Shown here: positions 20,227 through 33,004 of the stretch, piece by piece
How the letters are laid out: each line of letters starts with the position of its first letter
Position numbering within the stretch: position 1 is the first letter of the stretch
Source: Phymatolithon calcareum
Lineage: Eukaryota > Rhodophyta > Florideophyceae > Hapalidiales
Assembly: GCA_977006965.1 (NCBI GenBank)
Contig: OZ345375.1
Span: 248,001-312,000, forward strand
Length of the DNA: 64,000 nucleotides
Reading direction: 5' to 3'
Made by a program: the position numbers and the translations under genes
Notes under the pieces: generated by a model
What the model saw: the letters and a program-made list of their open reading frames with translations, nothing else
What the model was told of the DNA's origin: nothing
The model's database searches: none

Positions 20227-21320
20227 CAGCCCTTCCAGTGTCCCCATCCCCGGTCGCGCCGTCTAGTGCAAGGAGTGCGTCCCGAAACGCGAAGCATTCG
20301 TCAACAGCGGCAGTCAGCGCCGCGCGTACGACAGCATTCCCCGACTCGGGCACAGAAGGCATTTGTATCGGTGCCGGTGTGGGAAACTCTGTTGGACGAT
20401 TGTGATATACTTTCTCGAAGCAGACGCGTTGGTACCTTTTAAACAAAAACTCCCTCTTCCGCTTCTTCTATTCTTTCTAGAAACCCGACGAAATGCAATG
20501 ACGGATGGGCACAAGCAGTCTGTCGGAGTATCTGGGATACAATTTGATGATTGAGATCGAGAAACCAGGAATATCAAGTGATATGACGAGTGCCGAGGGG
20601 CCTATGAGGTAGTCGACATGAGCAAAGTCTGATGTATGCCCAAAATGACGGGACAACACCAAGCATTCATCCGCAGACAATCCAGAGAGATTGTTGAACA
20701 ATTCCGCATAGCACTCGCAGGGTTCGACGTATTTGCGTAGGAGAGAGTCGATAATTTCCATGAAGGCGGCCGAACGTCCTAGTTGGCAAATCTCTCGTCC
20801 CATCTCGTCGGGAATACTAAGGCCGATCTCGATTTCGCCACTCGTCGTGCGCTCCTGTCGCGCGTTACCCTGTACCAGACAAGTACCCAAGGAAACTCCA
20901 ATTGGAAAGACATTTTTGGAAGCTAGTTCCGCCATTCGCGTAACCTCTTCGATCGGTTGTCCGAGTTCTGCAAAATACCTTGTGCACGAGCGCGGTGCCA
21001 GCAATTCCACTTGCGCAAGGCATAGGACTTCGCGATATGTCGTCGCTGACGATGACCTCAATGCCGGTATATCATTTGAGTCGTGCGCGTACTCTGGTGA
21101 GTCTGAAATTTCGAGTATCACACTTGTAATTCTTGACGATAAGCAAGCATCCAGCGGGTCCGGTCACGGCTTCGATTTCTCCCGGCGTGATGAATACACC
21201 GCCGATGACTGCCGCGGTTAACAGTCCTGGTGCGACAAATCGGGCATGTAACGGCCCATGCCCTGCACACCCGTCCCAGATTAGGGCCACCTTCATCTTC
21301 TGTGACGAACAGTCACTCAC
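20226..21320 (-). pseudogene. Kinase pseudogene, block B, DhaK part
   Basis: Covers the glycine-rich start (WDGCAGHGPLHARFVAPGLL) to the linker. The substrate-binding histidine segment reads GLSIPDEMG instead of GLGIHGEMG, so the histidine that holds the keto substrate is lost. VKNYTGDTLNF has become VKNYKCDTRNF, and the reading frame changes near 21060-21120. Clearly inactive. Confidence 0.85.
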
Positions 21321-22037
21321 GTCACTCCTGTGACGTGATCAAACACCCCTTATCAACACCAGAAACATAATCAATCATACTCTATTCCTCCTCGTTACGG
21401 TTCCTCAGTCATACGTTGCACGTCACGTCACAATCTATCATACATCATGTCACTGTGACCGCGGCCAAGACCAATTACAATTACTATCCTATAATTGTAT
21501 TGTAATTACCCTAGCGCGACAGATATGTCACGTGACGCGTGACCGAAAGCAGTCGCGAGACTGTCACGCGTTCATCCTTTTGAACCTTATCTTGTTTCTG
21601 CCAACAGCCAATAAATTTCCGCACAAAACGTAGATGTAAAAAATGAACCAATGAGAATGAAAACAGACACCGACAGACACACACACAGACAGCGATTTTA
21701 GTAGTAGTAGACTATGCTCTTGAGCATCATGCAATCAGAACATGATTGAGCGACTGATTGGGAAATTCGTCGGCGCAATATGGCAAATCCTGTTTCTGGG
21801 GGCTATCTTACCATAAGGTAAAAATGTCAATGTCGCAGAAAACAGTTAACCGTAGAATTACAGTAGCAGATTTAACCGCGCGTATGAAATGGTTCATCGT
21901 AACTTCAAAAATAGGAGTAAATTAAAAATTTATGATACGAGCAACGTCCAAGTAAGAAATGTCAAGCGAGAATGTTTCTTTGTTTGTTTATTACAGGTTA
22001 TTCGAACTACATAAAATGTTTATTATTCAATATCTAG
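21321..22037. other. No gene; includes receptor-flank repeat
   Basis: Contains many GTCACGTGAC-like strings (21420-21570), a short CA-rich stretch near 21670 and a copy of the receptor-gene 5' flank repeat (21710-21860). No coding sequence seen. Confidence 0.5.
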
Positions 22038-22680
22038 TGTCTTTCTGCCGGAAATTTACCCTCAATTGAAGGAACGAAAATTATTTAATTTTTGAGCTCG
22101 AAACTTACTCACTATCAGGCAAGTCAAAAGCGTGAAGCTCAAGGATGTCCTCCAAATGCTTAGGAAAAGAATTTCTACCTGTTGAAGTGCCAAAAATAAA
22201 GATTGTGGTGCCATCAAGCCGATTACATGATGAACACGCGAGTGTCGCCTTTCTCCACTTTGCAAACTTTGCAGTTGTTTTGCAGCGCAAAAGTAGTCAT
22301 CAGTCCATCTGCAGTCTTCCTTTTTAACTTCGTTGGCGTTAAGTGCGTCCCAACCCCGTTCCCGGGCGTAAATGTACGCTCTGGAGTGACTGAACGCCTG
22401 CGAGTATTGCGCAAGTCAAATGTTTTATCGATGAGCTGCTCGGCCAGCACTTCGTAGTATCGTCGCTGCGTCATGTGCTGCAGAGCTTCTAGATGGGCAC
22501 CGGAAAATAGAAGCCAACTATCAACCACGCAAGTTACAAGAAGAGATGTTTTAACTCGAAAAGACCAGTCCTGGGTCCGAATTTTCTTCTCCATATCCAA
22601 GCTCTCTTGGCGGCATCTATCGTGCTTGTCAATTTGATGTTTCACAAACTTCGGGCTTCGGGACCGCCGCGGATAACGAG
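22038..22680 (-). pseudogene. Truncated second piggyBac copy
   Basis: The C-terminal third of a piggyBac transposase on minus: IDKHDRCRQESLDMEKK, VVDSWLLFSGAH, RRYYEVLAEQL and the cysteine-rich tail, with a frameshift inside the finger near 22260. The element end is at 22038 (TGTCTTTCTGCC), preceded by CTAG (22034-22037). A palindrome CCCTCAATTGAAGG follows at about 22060. The other end is truncated near VPKPEVCE, with a small deletion beside the third aspartate. Confidence 0.85.
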
Positions 22681-22704
22681 AATGTCACTAAACATCCCGC
22701 ACGG

Positions 22705-23314
22705 TCAAGGCCAATTAACCCACACTATATTAGCCATCTGGACAGAGACGGCCACTTCGTAGCGCACGCCAGGCCCGATCTTCTTTTGGCTGCACCAACA
22801 AGTATCGATTTGTGTCGGCTCTTGAATGAGAAAATCTGTCCCGTCGACGGAAATAAAACACCCTTCTAACGGTTCGTCGCGCAGACGGTCTTGAAAGCAA
22901 ATCTGTCGACTTAAAATGTTAGGAAAAGAATAGAAATGGAAAACATAATAAAAATAATAGGAACGAACCAATTTTTAATGATCCCAATAGTTTTACGAAC
23001 GTCCACTGCCACTTCCTGTACGGCTTCTCGTCCACACCCGCCAGACCGGAATGCACGCGCTCCGTTGCATAGACCATGAGAAAGGTATGTGCCCCGAGAA
23101 TGTGGACTGGCTTGCTTTCCGGCGGTCGGATTCCGGAAAGCAGCGACCACAACAGACTGCAGACACTTGGACTAGCGCCGAATAAGGCACGAAAGCGGCG
23201 ATGTCTCTCAACCGCGATGAGCCCGTGCGCCCTTCCCACCATCCCAGCACCAAGGTGTGGGGTTTGAAACGCACAAGTTGGCACACTGGATGTGGTTGGG
23301 TTGTTCCCTGGCAA
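22705..23314 (-). pseudogene. Harbinger-like transposase fragment, possibly with an intron
   Basis: Read leftward: HRRFRALFGASPSVCSLLW, AGVDEKPYRKWQWTFVKLLG, then an AT-rich gap of about 55-60 bp, then CFISVDGTDFLIQEP and GPGVRYEVAVSV. These are the helical and first catalytic-aspartate segments of PIF/Harbinger (DDE_Tnp_4) transposases. The gap ends in CTAACATTTTAAG, so it could be a spliceosomal intron with a GT start. The later catalytic residues are missing. Incomplete and probably dead. Confidence 0.6.
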
Positions 23315-25908
23315 AAAGCCGAGGGCGTCGCGAAGCGGCGACCTTAATAGAAAAAGAATTGGATAAAAGAATGACTTCGCAGTATGAGAAATGGATCAAT
23401 GGAAGAATCTGGAAGCCGCTTTGCGGCTTCCCTAGCCCTCCGCACTGTAATACTTACAGAGTAAACACCTGTAAGCTGTAAGCAATGTAAAGAACCTGTT
23501 AGCTGTAAGCAGCGGTTTTATGGTTTGCCTTGGTGATTCTTCGTGGTGTAACTACGCATCGAAACCTAGAGTACTGTAATGACTATAATGCTATCTTTAG
23601 GGGCTTGCTGTAAATGCAAGCTGTAATGACAATTTGAGGGAGCTAGTTTTATAGGAAATGGAGATTATGATAGTGGCGTTGGACGCTTTCGAGAGCGACG
23701 AAGTCGTGATTCGACTGCTGTGCAAGGTACTGTACATCAGTGTATTGGAGGAAGTGCAAAGACTGGTGTACAGTATCTTGCATCAAAGTTATAAATTAAA
23801 ATACGTATATCAAAATACATAGAGCAAAATACATACGTCAAGATCAATAGGTCATAATAAATTCATTTTATATGCCAAAATATTTCGATCAAACATATCT
23901 CACTCGTATGATACTGCCGTGTGAATTACGAGTACTGTAATTGTAATTTTTGAACTTTGAAGTAACGAAACTGTGATTCAGATTTTCGTCCATGGCCGAT
24001 ATAGTGCCGTTCTCCTGAAATTGTCAATTAGGATACCGTTTTCGAGAACAGCGCAGCCTGTACAGAGCTAGTCAAGATTTTTTTCAGAAAAAATAGACAA
24101 CGTTCTTGTTATTGGAGTATGAACTGTTCGCTAAGTGTAAAAATTTGAGACAACATTGCTCCATTTTCTTCAGTTGCCCGTCCAAAAGACGGCATATAGC
24201 CCAAAAACGGCATTTTGGACGACATTGAACGAGTGTAACTCGAAATATCCTCACAGTTGCGAACTCCAATGAGGCTTGTTTTCACGACTAAATTTAGCTT
24301 TATTCAGATTTGTTCTGCCAAAATGAACTTTGCTAAATTTAAAGATATTTAAAGACTTGTTTTTGTGCCGTTTTGAACGCTGATTTGAACCAAGGGTTTT
24401 TTCAGGAAAAGGCCATATGAAAAGTTTCGTGACCATTAAAATAAGCTTACAGAATATAATTCTATATGATTCTTCCGTCAAAATGGCAGAAAACTGTTCT
24501 TTTATTTTATTGGCCAATATTGCTCGTCAAATGAGATATAATTCTGAGTTTAATAATTGGAAATGTGTATGAGACAAACTTTCCGCCAAGCTCTAATTAT
24601 GGTTGGCGGGAATTTTAGTAATCACTGTAGTAAAAGACTCGAATTTCGTGCGCGCCAAGCAATTCTCCAAATTCATTTTCCCTCTGATCCTCGCCATGCC
24701 GCCGACGCGAGTAAACCCGCAAGCTAACTCTGTCGCTGCCAATCTGAAGTCGGTGCGCTCGCTTGCGCGGCTTTTCGCGACCGGGTCGGAGAAGCCGTAG
24801 GATAAGGCCGCACAGTGGTACAATGATAAGCAATATGAGGATATTTTTGCCCTTGCGATCGAGAAAAATTTCGGAGGCAGTTTAAGAAACTGATACACGA
24901 AAAGTATGGGGAGGGGACCGCAACAGGTAATTAACTAATCAGTTTCTTGATTTTCAAAACTTGCCTCTATTACTGCTTCTAACGCCGTCATGTACAGAGG
25001 GTCGAAAACGCGCCCGAAGACAAGTATGACTGCCGAGATTATCCTCGGCAGTGCCGCCGATCATGCCGACGACGGTGTCGCCGATCAAGACGACGATGAC
25101 ATCGGCGCAGAGCTCGGCGGTGGCGAGGCGTCATGGGCCGAACTCCTGATGTTGCCCTTGGAGTTCAAGCCCTTGTAAATTCTTTCACGCTGGAAGAACC
25201 CACTCTCGAAGAACAACCGAGTGTCCGTGGCCGTTCTACTGCCCACTCGTGTAGGCGAGCAGGGAGGCGACATGAAGGTAGAATTTTAAGACGGTTGATT
25301 TCTGCGGATTAGCGTCGTCTGGCCCCCAGCTCTAACAAATGTGCCTATGCTGATGGAAATGTGGCTCCAGAGGGATGGTGTTCCCAAAATTGAGGATAAT
25401 CATCCCCAGGGTTCTACGCCAATCTCGAACAGTTTCAGCAGACATAAAGCGACAAGATAGAGTCTTTCGCTCGCGTGTCGCTTCCGTTTCTAGTGAAACC
25501 AGACTTTGAGCGGCACGTATTAGATTGGGAAGGATCTGCGCAAATTATTTTGTTCGTCACTTTGTCTGCTGCGGAGCGCCATTTCAATCCGATCGAAGAA
25601 AGAATGGTCGTGAAGAAGATGAAACAATCTTCCAGTGGGTCTCTGCCAGCAAGCAGGGCAATTTCGCAGAAAAATTAGGAATTTTTTAGATTTCAGTAAA
25701 ATTCACTTTGCACTTTAAAAATGCGCAAACACTGGGTTTCCTGCATCTCCTAGTACACTGATTTAGGCAATTAGTCTGTCGCCTAGAAATTGTATTATAG
25801 TCAATTTACAGTAATAGTCTAGTACTGTACTAATGCTTAATTCTAGAATTCAATATTTTATTTTATTCTCAAGGCTATATATAATTTCAGGAATCTCACC
25901 ACAAAAAT
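23315..25908. other. No confident gene
   Basis: A low-GC stretch. A short acidic frame at about 25002-25178 (DDDDIGAELGGGE) is preceded by a gt...ctaac...ag stretch (24927-25000) that looks like an intron, but the upstream exon has stops in every useful frame. I call nothing here. Confidence 0.4.
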
Positions 25909-27443
25909 TCATGTGTCATTGTTGCACGATCCTGCGCAAGTGCGGAATAAGCTGCTCCACCTTCCACGTGCCGTCCGTATCAAGCGCCATCCGCAGCGTA
26001 TCATAGCTTTCCGTGGATATGAAATATTATTTTTGTCTTTCATATTTTTCACCTCTTCCACTGACTTTGCAGTAAGTTTCAAATAGAAAGTCTTTCCGAG
26101 GTTTTGTAATTTACCTGATCCGTTGTGTCCTTGCGACCAATGGCCTTCTTGAATTAATCGCATCTTCTCCTCGTCCCTCGCAGCCCGCCAATCTTCCTTA
26201 ATCTTTTGGATAACAAATGAGTCCAATAGTTGACACATGTGTGTGCTGTTCGGAGGCAGCTTGTGAATCATTGCATAAATCCTTTAAAGCGATTCCGGCA
26301 CTTCGGGCGTTTCGTTGTGGCCCGAACAGTTGCGTCCATTCGAATCTTTGGAAATATCGCGACTCTCGTTCAGCCATTGAAAACCATCTGATCCATCTAT
26401 GCCCTGAGCCCTGTCCTGCATGAGAAACCAGGAATGTTGACAGAAACACCCTGAATTGGGTAATTTCTTTGACGGTTCTTGAATATCATGAACGGTGCTT
26501 CAATCTTTGCGTTCACGCTTCCAGTTATAGGTAGCACCATTGTCATCTCCTCGGCACCAGAAGAAACATCCGCATATGTTACATTCTCATCGCCGACGTA
26601 GTCAAGTGTGCGATGGTTGTCTTGATTCATCAAAAAGTGCATTTCATACTTATTTTCGACTATTTTCTCATCAAGAATGCTAGAAGCAAAATCCCTCTCT
26701 AATTGACCCAAATGATAGGCAATAAATTTCTCAGTGTAAACACGGTGAGCTGCACAGCGCGCGAGAGCTCCGCATTCCTTTCGTATGATGATTTTCGACC
26801 AATTCTTGAATGTATAAACCCGGAAGTACGAAATAAGGTCTCTGATTGTATTGCCGAACGGCTCATCAACGTAGCTTCCAGGGAACGGAGAGCAGGCATC
26901 ACTCAATGTGTGAAGAGAGATATGCTTCAACAAATCATTATTGAACGTTACGCACTCATTGCGCAAATGCTCGAACTTCACCAATAGGATTGCGTGTAAG
27001 TAGTCCAACCGGGCTGCACGCTTGCGTCTGCGCACCTATAGAGCCTTTAGATTTGCCTTTTTCACCGATACGCCCAGAATCCCGCGAGAGGTTACAATCA
27101 TCGCCCTGTTTTCGGGGGTTTTCAATTGTGCTTTAAATTCGACTCTTTTCTTCCACCAATCGCGGGTTTTCAATCTGAAGGCATTTCTTGACCCGCGGAA
27201 GAGCATAGGAAACGCCTTCACAGCCTTGGAAGCAATATTAGTTTCATTTCCAGCTTCAAAAGCGACATTTTCCATCCAATAAATAGCTCGGAGTCGTTGC
27301 GATTTTGTTGAAACGTTTTGAATGGATCTTTTAGGAGCCGTTTGATTGGGTGAAGCCACAGTTTGTGGCTGAGAGATGTCCATGATATTGGTGAAACCGT
27401 TAGGAATGGGAGTTTCCGAGGGTGATGAGCTCCTTCTCGACAT
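25909..27443 (-). pseudogene. Broken pogo-like (DDE_1) transposase
   Basis: From 27443 leftward: a helix-turn-helix-like start (KAVKAFPMLFRG...WWKKRVEF), an in-frame TAG at about 27036-27038, then DYVGDENVTYADVSSGAEEM, PFMIFKNRQRNYPIQGV, a frameshift near 26400, SNGRNCSGHNETPE in a second frame, and LPPNSTHMCQLLDSFVIQKI with KLQNLGKTFYLKL and YPRKAMIRCG at the end. The family belongs to a pogo-like group known from oomycetes. The second catalytic position (DNCSGHN in relatives) reads RNCSGHN. Dead by stop, frameshifts and substitution. Confidence 0.75.
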
Positions 27444-29413
27444 CTGTTTCCCGTTTTGTAACTATCCGCAAATCTATAAATACGCTCCGTTGTCTGTACA
27501 TAGCAGGAAACTGCATACGTAAAACAATTGAGAGTCTTTTCGACCGAGAAATAAACACACGGGCTCAAATGGCACAGTGTTTCATGTTTGCCTTTTGCTG
27601 TAATAAATTTAAGTAGAAAAAATGGAAGTTCGATCTTGCCCTCGAAAATATTAAACAAGTTCGATATAAATTGAGTACGAGCATCCCTCTCCGACCCTTC
27701 AGAAAAGTTGAGCCCCTGATAATTACAGCTATTAGAACCTGAGAGACTAATTTTCCAAACTAGTGTACATGCCTCGACACTTGCAGAAAGCACTCTTCGC
27801 TCCAATACAAAAGAATGGGACACCCGAGAAACCGGGGAATTATCGTCAAACAAGGAGATCACTTTGACGACCAGTTACTGTAGACATGCCCACTTCTGTC
27901 GTTGAATCGCAAAGAGCACCAGAACTTCTTCTTGTGCTGATTCTTTTATAGTTTCCCCTGTCGCCCCTGGTCTGGTTGTGGAATGCTACGGAGTACTTGG
28001 CATTACCTACATGCGGATTCTTAGCACGGTGCCCAACAAGCCTAAATGGACCAAATGGGAGTGCAAGAAATTGAACGACGCCATCAACATGCTGACGAGC
28101 GACTGGCCTAGGCCGGTATCTCCACCAGAGCAACAGAAAGGACCGAAACAAGAGCTGAATGACCTCCGCAAGCGAGATCGATGTCCTGAGTTGTCAGTGG
28201 CGATCAGTCTAACCTCAAACGAGTTATTCCTTTTTCTAGCTTTTCTCAGTCATAATAGGCGAAACGAACACGATCTAAAGCGTTAGTTAGTTTCCTCTTT
28301 CCTGCTCTTTCCCCCACGCGTGGGGCAGGGACTAGTTTAAAACCATAGCCATAAACTGTAGACTTAAAGAGAAATCGTCGCACTCGCGCGAACTTAGGTC
28401 TCAACGGTCCTGATATGTGGACCTCGTGCCGTTTGCTGACAGTCCGAAACAAGATCATAAAAACACTCCTGCTTGGTGGTCATTTAACCAAATACGGCAA
28501 AGTGCGTGGTCATTTTACCAAATTTCACTATAAAATAAATTTAAGGAAATTCACTACATGGCCACCAAAAATTGGTAAAATTTACTATATGGCTATCTCT
28601 AGCCAAATCTACTGCTCATCTGTTACCAGTACGACGGCGTTCTGTAAGCATGTCGTCACATTCTCTGGAACGCTCGACAAACAACTTCCCCGCACGAACC
28701 ACTCGGAAATCATGGAAAAGAAGGAGCTTTTGCCACAGGTGGGCGACTATGCTGAATCAAGCTTTGACGACGTTCTCAACATCGTGATCTCCCACAACAG
28801 GTCGATGGACAAGGCCCACCTCGTGTCGAAACGCAACAAGTGTGCGAAGCACTCTTGTACGCTTTTAGTCGCTTGGTGCAGCATCGGTATCGTTGGACCT
28901 GTGGAACAAGCACTAGTTGAGGGACGTGCGGATGTTGAAGACGTGGACCAAGCAGCATAGGGCCAATACCACGCGTGTAGCAGTCACTGGAGACCAGCTA
29001 GTGCAGGATGATTTGGTGTCGTTTGACCTTGTGGCTAGACCGGGCCGTAAGCGCAAGAAGCCCTACTTTCCGTCCGAAATGAGGGCCCGTCACTGCTCCT
29101 CGTGCGGAAGCTCTGGTCATTTTTCGCAGACCTCTGGAAGACCCAACATCCACAACGAAGCGAGGCGAAACGAAAACACATCGACAAAGCGGCTCAGTCC
29201 ATGATCATCAACCTTACCGCCTACGATGATGGAGATGCTACTTGAGACGAGGATCTAACGCGTAGAGAGCAGCGCGCACTATAAATTTTACTGTCCCATA
29301 GATCGCTTTGACAAACGGATGAGTAGTAGTTTTGACTAGAGTGAGTAATGATAGTACGCTTGACCAGGGGCGCGTAGTAGATTAGGATAGAGATGACCAT
29401 GTAGTGAATATCC
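27444..29413. other. No confident gene; repeat fragments
   Basis: Holds a segment of about 90 bp (27770-27860) also found at 35215-35310, and at about 29080-29160 a zinc-knuckle-like HCSSCGSSGHFSQTS on plus that may be the tail of a MULE-type transposase (weak). Near 28480-28610 short inverted copies of a TTTACCAAAT motif look like the ends of a small element. Confidence 0.4.
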
Positions 29414-31345
29414 TCAAATATATTTTATTCTATTTTCAAAACTCCCGAAACCTCTTCCATAGCGAACAGGCTCTATTCCCCTAACATTTCCTTTATTCCA
29501 ATTTCTTCTATCACTGTCACCGCTTGGGCATTTAATGTATTTTTTCTTTTTGAAAAGTATTCTGTGTATGGTGGCGATACTTCGCGCAAGGTCTTTCTTT
29601 TCTTGCTCGGTTTGCGTTCCGTGTACAGCCAGGCTTGCAATAGTCTGAAGAGTCACTGTGCGCTCCCTCGCTCTTGGTTGCATTGTTTCCTGTTGCTGGT
29701 CTGACCACAAAAATGCCCTCTGCGGAGTGTGAACATTTTCCATATGATCTTTGCGATATCTCCGAGTCAACTCACGCATGTATCCTTGGCGTACAAGGTG
29801 CCCATAGCGAAGTACAGGTATGAGTATCAATAGCAGGAAAGGGACGACAATAATGAGAATGGATATGCCGATAATACGCTCATCAATGCTCTTGATCCAG
29901 GGAGCACATTCCGGCGAGTCCATGCTCCCAACATCGCGCTCGATAAGATCCTGTATCTCTCCCTTTGCAAGAGCTTCAAAGATGTCGCGATCGACCTGGC
30001 GTGTGAAGTTCGATGGCACGGAGCTGCCATACACCCAGCCAGCGCCGAAGGAATCCGTTTCCTTCTTTGTGGAGTACATCGTCATCTTACTGCATGCATC
30101 CCGTTTCAGCAGATTGTATTCGCCCGTTGTTTTAAATGTAACGACATACTTCACATTATCAGTTTTGTTCAGAGCTCGATCAAAACACAATTCTAAGTAG
30201 TCGCATCTTGCCCATGGCCACTTCTCACCATATTTCCGACGAGCCCACGTTTCGTTTTTGAACACTTTTCGAATGAACAAATCTTCTGTTGCGGCGTTTT
30301 TCTCGACAGAGTAGTGCGGCAGCTCTTCTTCTGAGAGATCCGAAAGATCCTGCACAACGGGTGCAGTCATCTGGATAAAGATGAAGTTGACGACGGCGAT
30401 TTCGTAGAAGGCAAGAAAAACAAGAAAAGTGACCCCACGAGCCATGTGCAAGAGATGTCTTGCGAACTTGAACTTTGATCCACTCCTCGGCATTATCTCA
30501 CCGAGTCTAACGCCTTCTTCTTCCCCTGGCATTGTGTCGGTCGACTGATAGGCTTTCGACGGTGCATCAGTTCTGCCCGGAGTATAGGTACCCATAATGA
30601 AGTCGAGGAAAGAATCAATGGCAAGCTGCCGATTTTCGAACACGCAGTATGTGCATAACACAAGAAGTATGTAGATGCCTGCCATCGTAGCCCAAAGCAC
30701 CCAGGCGGACCAGTGAAACGGACGCACTAGCCGCCACAACGGGAATGGGTCCGGCGTGCGTACTCGTGGGCCGAAAATTGCGAGCTGCTCGTTGACAATG
30801 GAGATCGATTGCGAAAGTGTGGCGCGAAGTCGATTGGAGTTCTCGAGAAGAATACCTGTGAACGCAAACTTGTATTGACGATTCCTTCTACTCTGCTCAG
30901 CGATAAAGTCAATGGCCGGGTTAAATAGACAGTTTTTGCCACCCCAAACGCACAGAGCTTTCCGTGCGGCTGTTTTCTGCATGATGCTAAACGCGGTGCC
31001 GCTCAAAAACCTGTACTTGGATCGCGGTGCGCTACATGGAAACACCTCCGTATGACGGTCATCAGTCATTTCGGGACCGAGGTTAATAAACGGACTTTCC
31101 TGCAAGAATAAGAAGCAGACATGGTCTAAACAATCAGAGTACTCTTCGGGATGTTTATGGAATCGGGTTAGGCAACTGGTCGAGGTGCTGTTCAAATGAG
31201 TACGAGCGGAGGCAACCGAGTGTGATTCAAAGGGCTGGATTGTCGGTGTCGAGGGCGAGCGGGGAGGCGGAAGGGGCACTGTGGCGACAATGATTCTGAA
31301 CAGGAGAAGGATGGTCGGTGCGGCGACAGCGCAGGTTGATGGCAT
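29414..31345 (-). CDS. Ionotropic-glutamate-receptor-like membrane protein, copy B
   Basis: Start chosen at ATG 31343-31345 (MPSTCAVAAPTILLLFR, a signal peptide); the frame extends to 31402. Layout as in the other copies: S1-like region with ESPFINLGPEMTDDRHTEVF, TM1 (WSAWVLWATMAGIYILLVL), a second hydrophobic segment (FYEIAVVNFIFIQ), S2-like region (FGAGWVYGSSVPSNFT) and a last TM (ERIIGISILIIVVPFLL). The tail carries KKDLARSIATIHRILFKKKK, which is conserved in copy C and marks the ancestral C-terminus. It is the most divergent of the three open copies and has no kinase beside it. No introns seen. Confidence 0.65.
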   Translation of the reverse strand: MPSTCAVAAPTILLLFRIIVATVPLPPPRSPSTPTIQPFESHSVASARTHLNSTSTSCLTRFHKHPEEYSDCLDHVCFLFLQESPFINLGPEMTDDRHTEVFPCSAPRSKYRFLSGTAFSIMQKTAARKALCVWGGKNCLFNPAIDFIAEQSRRNRQYKFAFTGILLENSNRLRATLSQSISIVNEQLAIFGPRVRTPDPFPLWRLVRPFHWSAWVLWATMAGIYILLVLCTYCVFENRQLAIDSFLDFIMGTYTPGRTDAPSKAYQSTDTMPGEEEGVRLGEIMPRSGSKFKFARHLLHMARGVTFLVFLAFYEIAVVNFIFIQMTAPVVQDLSDLSEEELPHYSVEKNAATEDLFIRKVFKNETWARRKYGEKWPWARCDYLELCFDRALNKTDNVKYVVTFKTTGEYNLLKRDACSKMTMYSTKKETDSFGAGWVYGSSVPSNFTRQVDRDIFEALAKGEIQDLIERDVGSMDSPECAPWIKSIDERIIGISILIIVVPFLLLILIPVLRYGHLVRQGYMRELTRRYRKDHMENVHTPQRAFLWSDQQQETMQPRARERTVTLQTIASLAVHGTQTEQEKKDLARSIATIHRILFKKKKYIKCPSGDSDRRNWNKGNVRGIEPVRYGRGFGSFENRIKYI

Positions 31346-32757
31346 GGCTTTGCTCCTCATCGGGCGGACCCCCGTAGCACAGCGTGAAGAAACCGTACGC
31401 ATCGTCTCATATAGATCTCCTGCCTACAACTGTACGTTACCGAAACGATCACGTTGCCGCTGTATATTCGACAGTCATCTGTAGGATAGGGTAATTGCGA
31501 TAGTGGCACACGGATCCGGTTTCCTACACGGCGATTTCGACTGGAAACAATGCGTAACGGGATGAATCAGTATTGTGTCTGAGGGAAATTTAGCAGAATT
31601 AGCGAATTGATCTGGTCCTAAACGACACGGCTTCAGAGACACAAAAAACAATTTTTCCTGAATCCCCCTATGCCATCTGCCACACAGTACTGTACTGAGT
31701 CGTACAGTGTAGGAATTAGAATTAATATTTCGCTATCAACGAAATCTCAGTTATCAACCCACTTTCAGCGATAGCAACGGATGTCAGTCCATCTATGATA
31801 TCGAATTTATCGGTTCAAAATATTATATATCTCTTCAGAAGACGTTGCGACTCCTGAGTGGACTTAAGTTGGCATAATCATATCTGCATACACGTGTAAG
31901 CCAAAAATTAATGTTATTTTTGAAAACATTGTGGCAGAATGAAGCCCAACATCATTTGTACGCAGTATCAACTGCATCAATCCTCGAGCACTTCTCGCTG
32001 ATATGTTGTCACACCGCTAATATTATATCAGAAGTTAACCAAGAATATCAAAAGCTGTATCAGAATTAGTTTCTCTTTAATGCTCATCTCGAGTACTGTG
32101 CCGCTCATATGACACGAAGCCAGCATTCACCAAAAATAGGATTTCAGCAACGGTTGGTCGCAACATTATCACTCGGGAATCCCCAGTGTCCTTCGCTACA
32201 CGAGTTATCCCATAGAAGGTATGTTACACGCAGCTTGAAACCCTCTAGAATGGAAGGTTGCTAACGTACTCCTTCAAGGGGGCACCGAGCACCTCAATAA
32301 AATGAACAATTACGCTCGTCACATTTTTCCACTTCCCGAACGATGTTTCAGTAGAATTCATCGCGCACTTAATTTTGAAAAGAGAAAACACCTAAACATA
32401 CAGCAAGCAATTACTTGCGCTCCTGAGCAAACCGCTTGGTTTATCGTTCCTTCCTGAAATACGCTGTTCATTAGTACATAATAGCGTAATTTGAAGATCT
32501 TAACGTAGTGCCAGGTACCCTATTTTTAGAGCAAATTGGCACCTATATTGTAGCCCCGCCATTTCTTGTCTTTCCACGGCTAGGGTTGAGTCTCCGGGGA
32601 GCTCCAATTTTTCCAGAGTATTCCAACCGCCTCGTGGCCCTTGCTTCGGAGGCGGAGGACAGGGTTCTCCCCACACCAGTCTTCGATCGGAATGTCCCGC
32701 TATCTAATATCATAGTGGCAGTGCTATGCAGTGCTACAAATTTGCAGAATTGTTTTT
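31346..32757. other. No gene recognised
   Basis: AT-rich with short frames only. The frame at 32508-32771 and its antisense partner match nothing I know. Confidence 0.4.
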
Positions 32758-33004
32758 GGATACACGTGTAGGGCATCCGAATATTTCGTATAGAATACGG
32801 TGTACGACTGACAGCAATGTAACAAGTGTTAGTAATCAAGGTGTTCGTTAATCTCCTTCACAATAAACAGCACAGAGTATTCATACGATATGCACAGGCG
32901 ATGAAAACTTCTTAGCACGGATAGTTGACCACCTCTAAACCAGTAGGAGTGTTCCGCATGTGCAGGGCCTCACCACGACAACAAGGGTCTTGGCTAGTGC
33001 TGTA

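Larger units (their letters stand above)
12695..21320. repeat. Segmental duplication block B
   Basis: Matches block C from about 43800 (the GTTCAGCGA...GATGGTCTTGC region) through the small ORF at 14543, the orphan-gene fragment at 15148 and the kinase pseudogene to about 21310. B-specific insertions are the SINE/hAT pair, the solo LTR at 16218 and the Gypsy remnant. C-specific insertions are the hAT element, a LINE scrap and the full Gypsy element. Confidence 0.8.

Noticed and set aside
24660-25178. Two-exon gene with intron at 24927-25000
   Set aside because: Splice-like signals exist, but the upstream frame contains stops in each phase that would join to the acidic downstream frame.
28415-29204. 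Two overlapping plus frames as a gene
   Set aside because: Only a weak zinc-knuckle-like string (CSSCGSSGH) is visible; frames overlap and no known domain extends across them.
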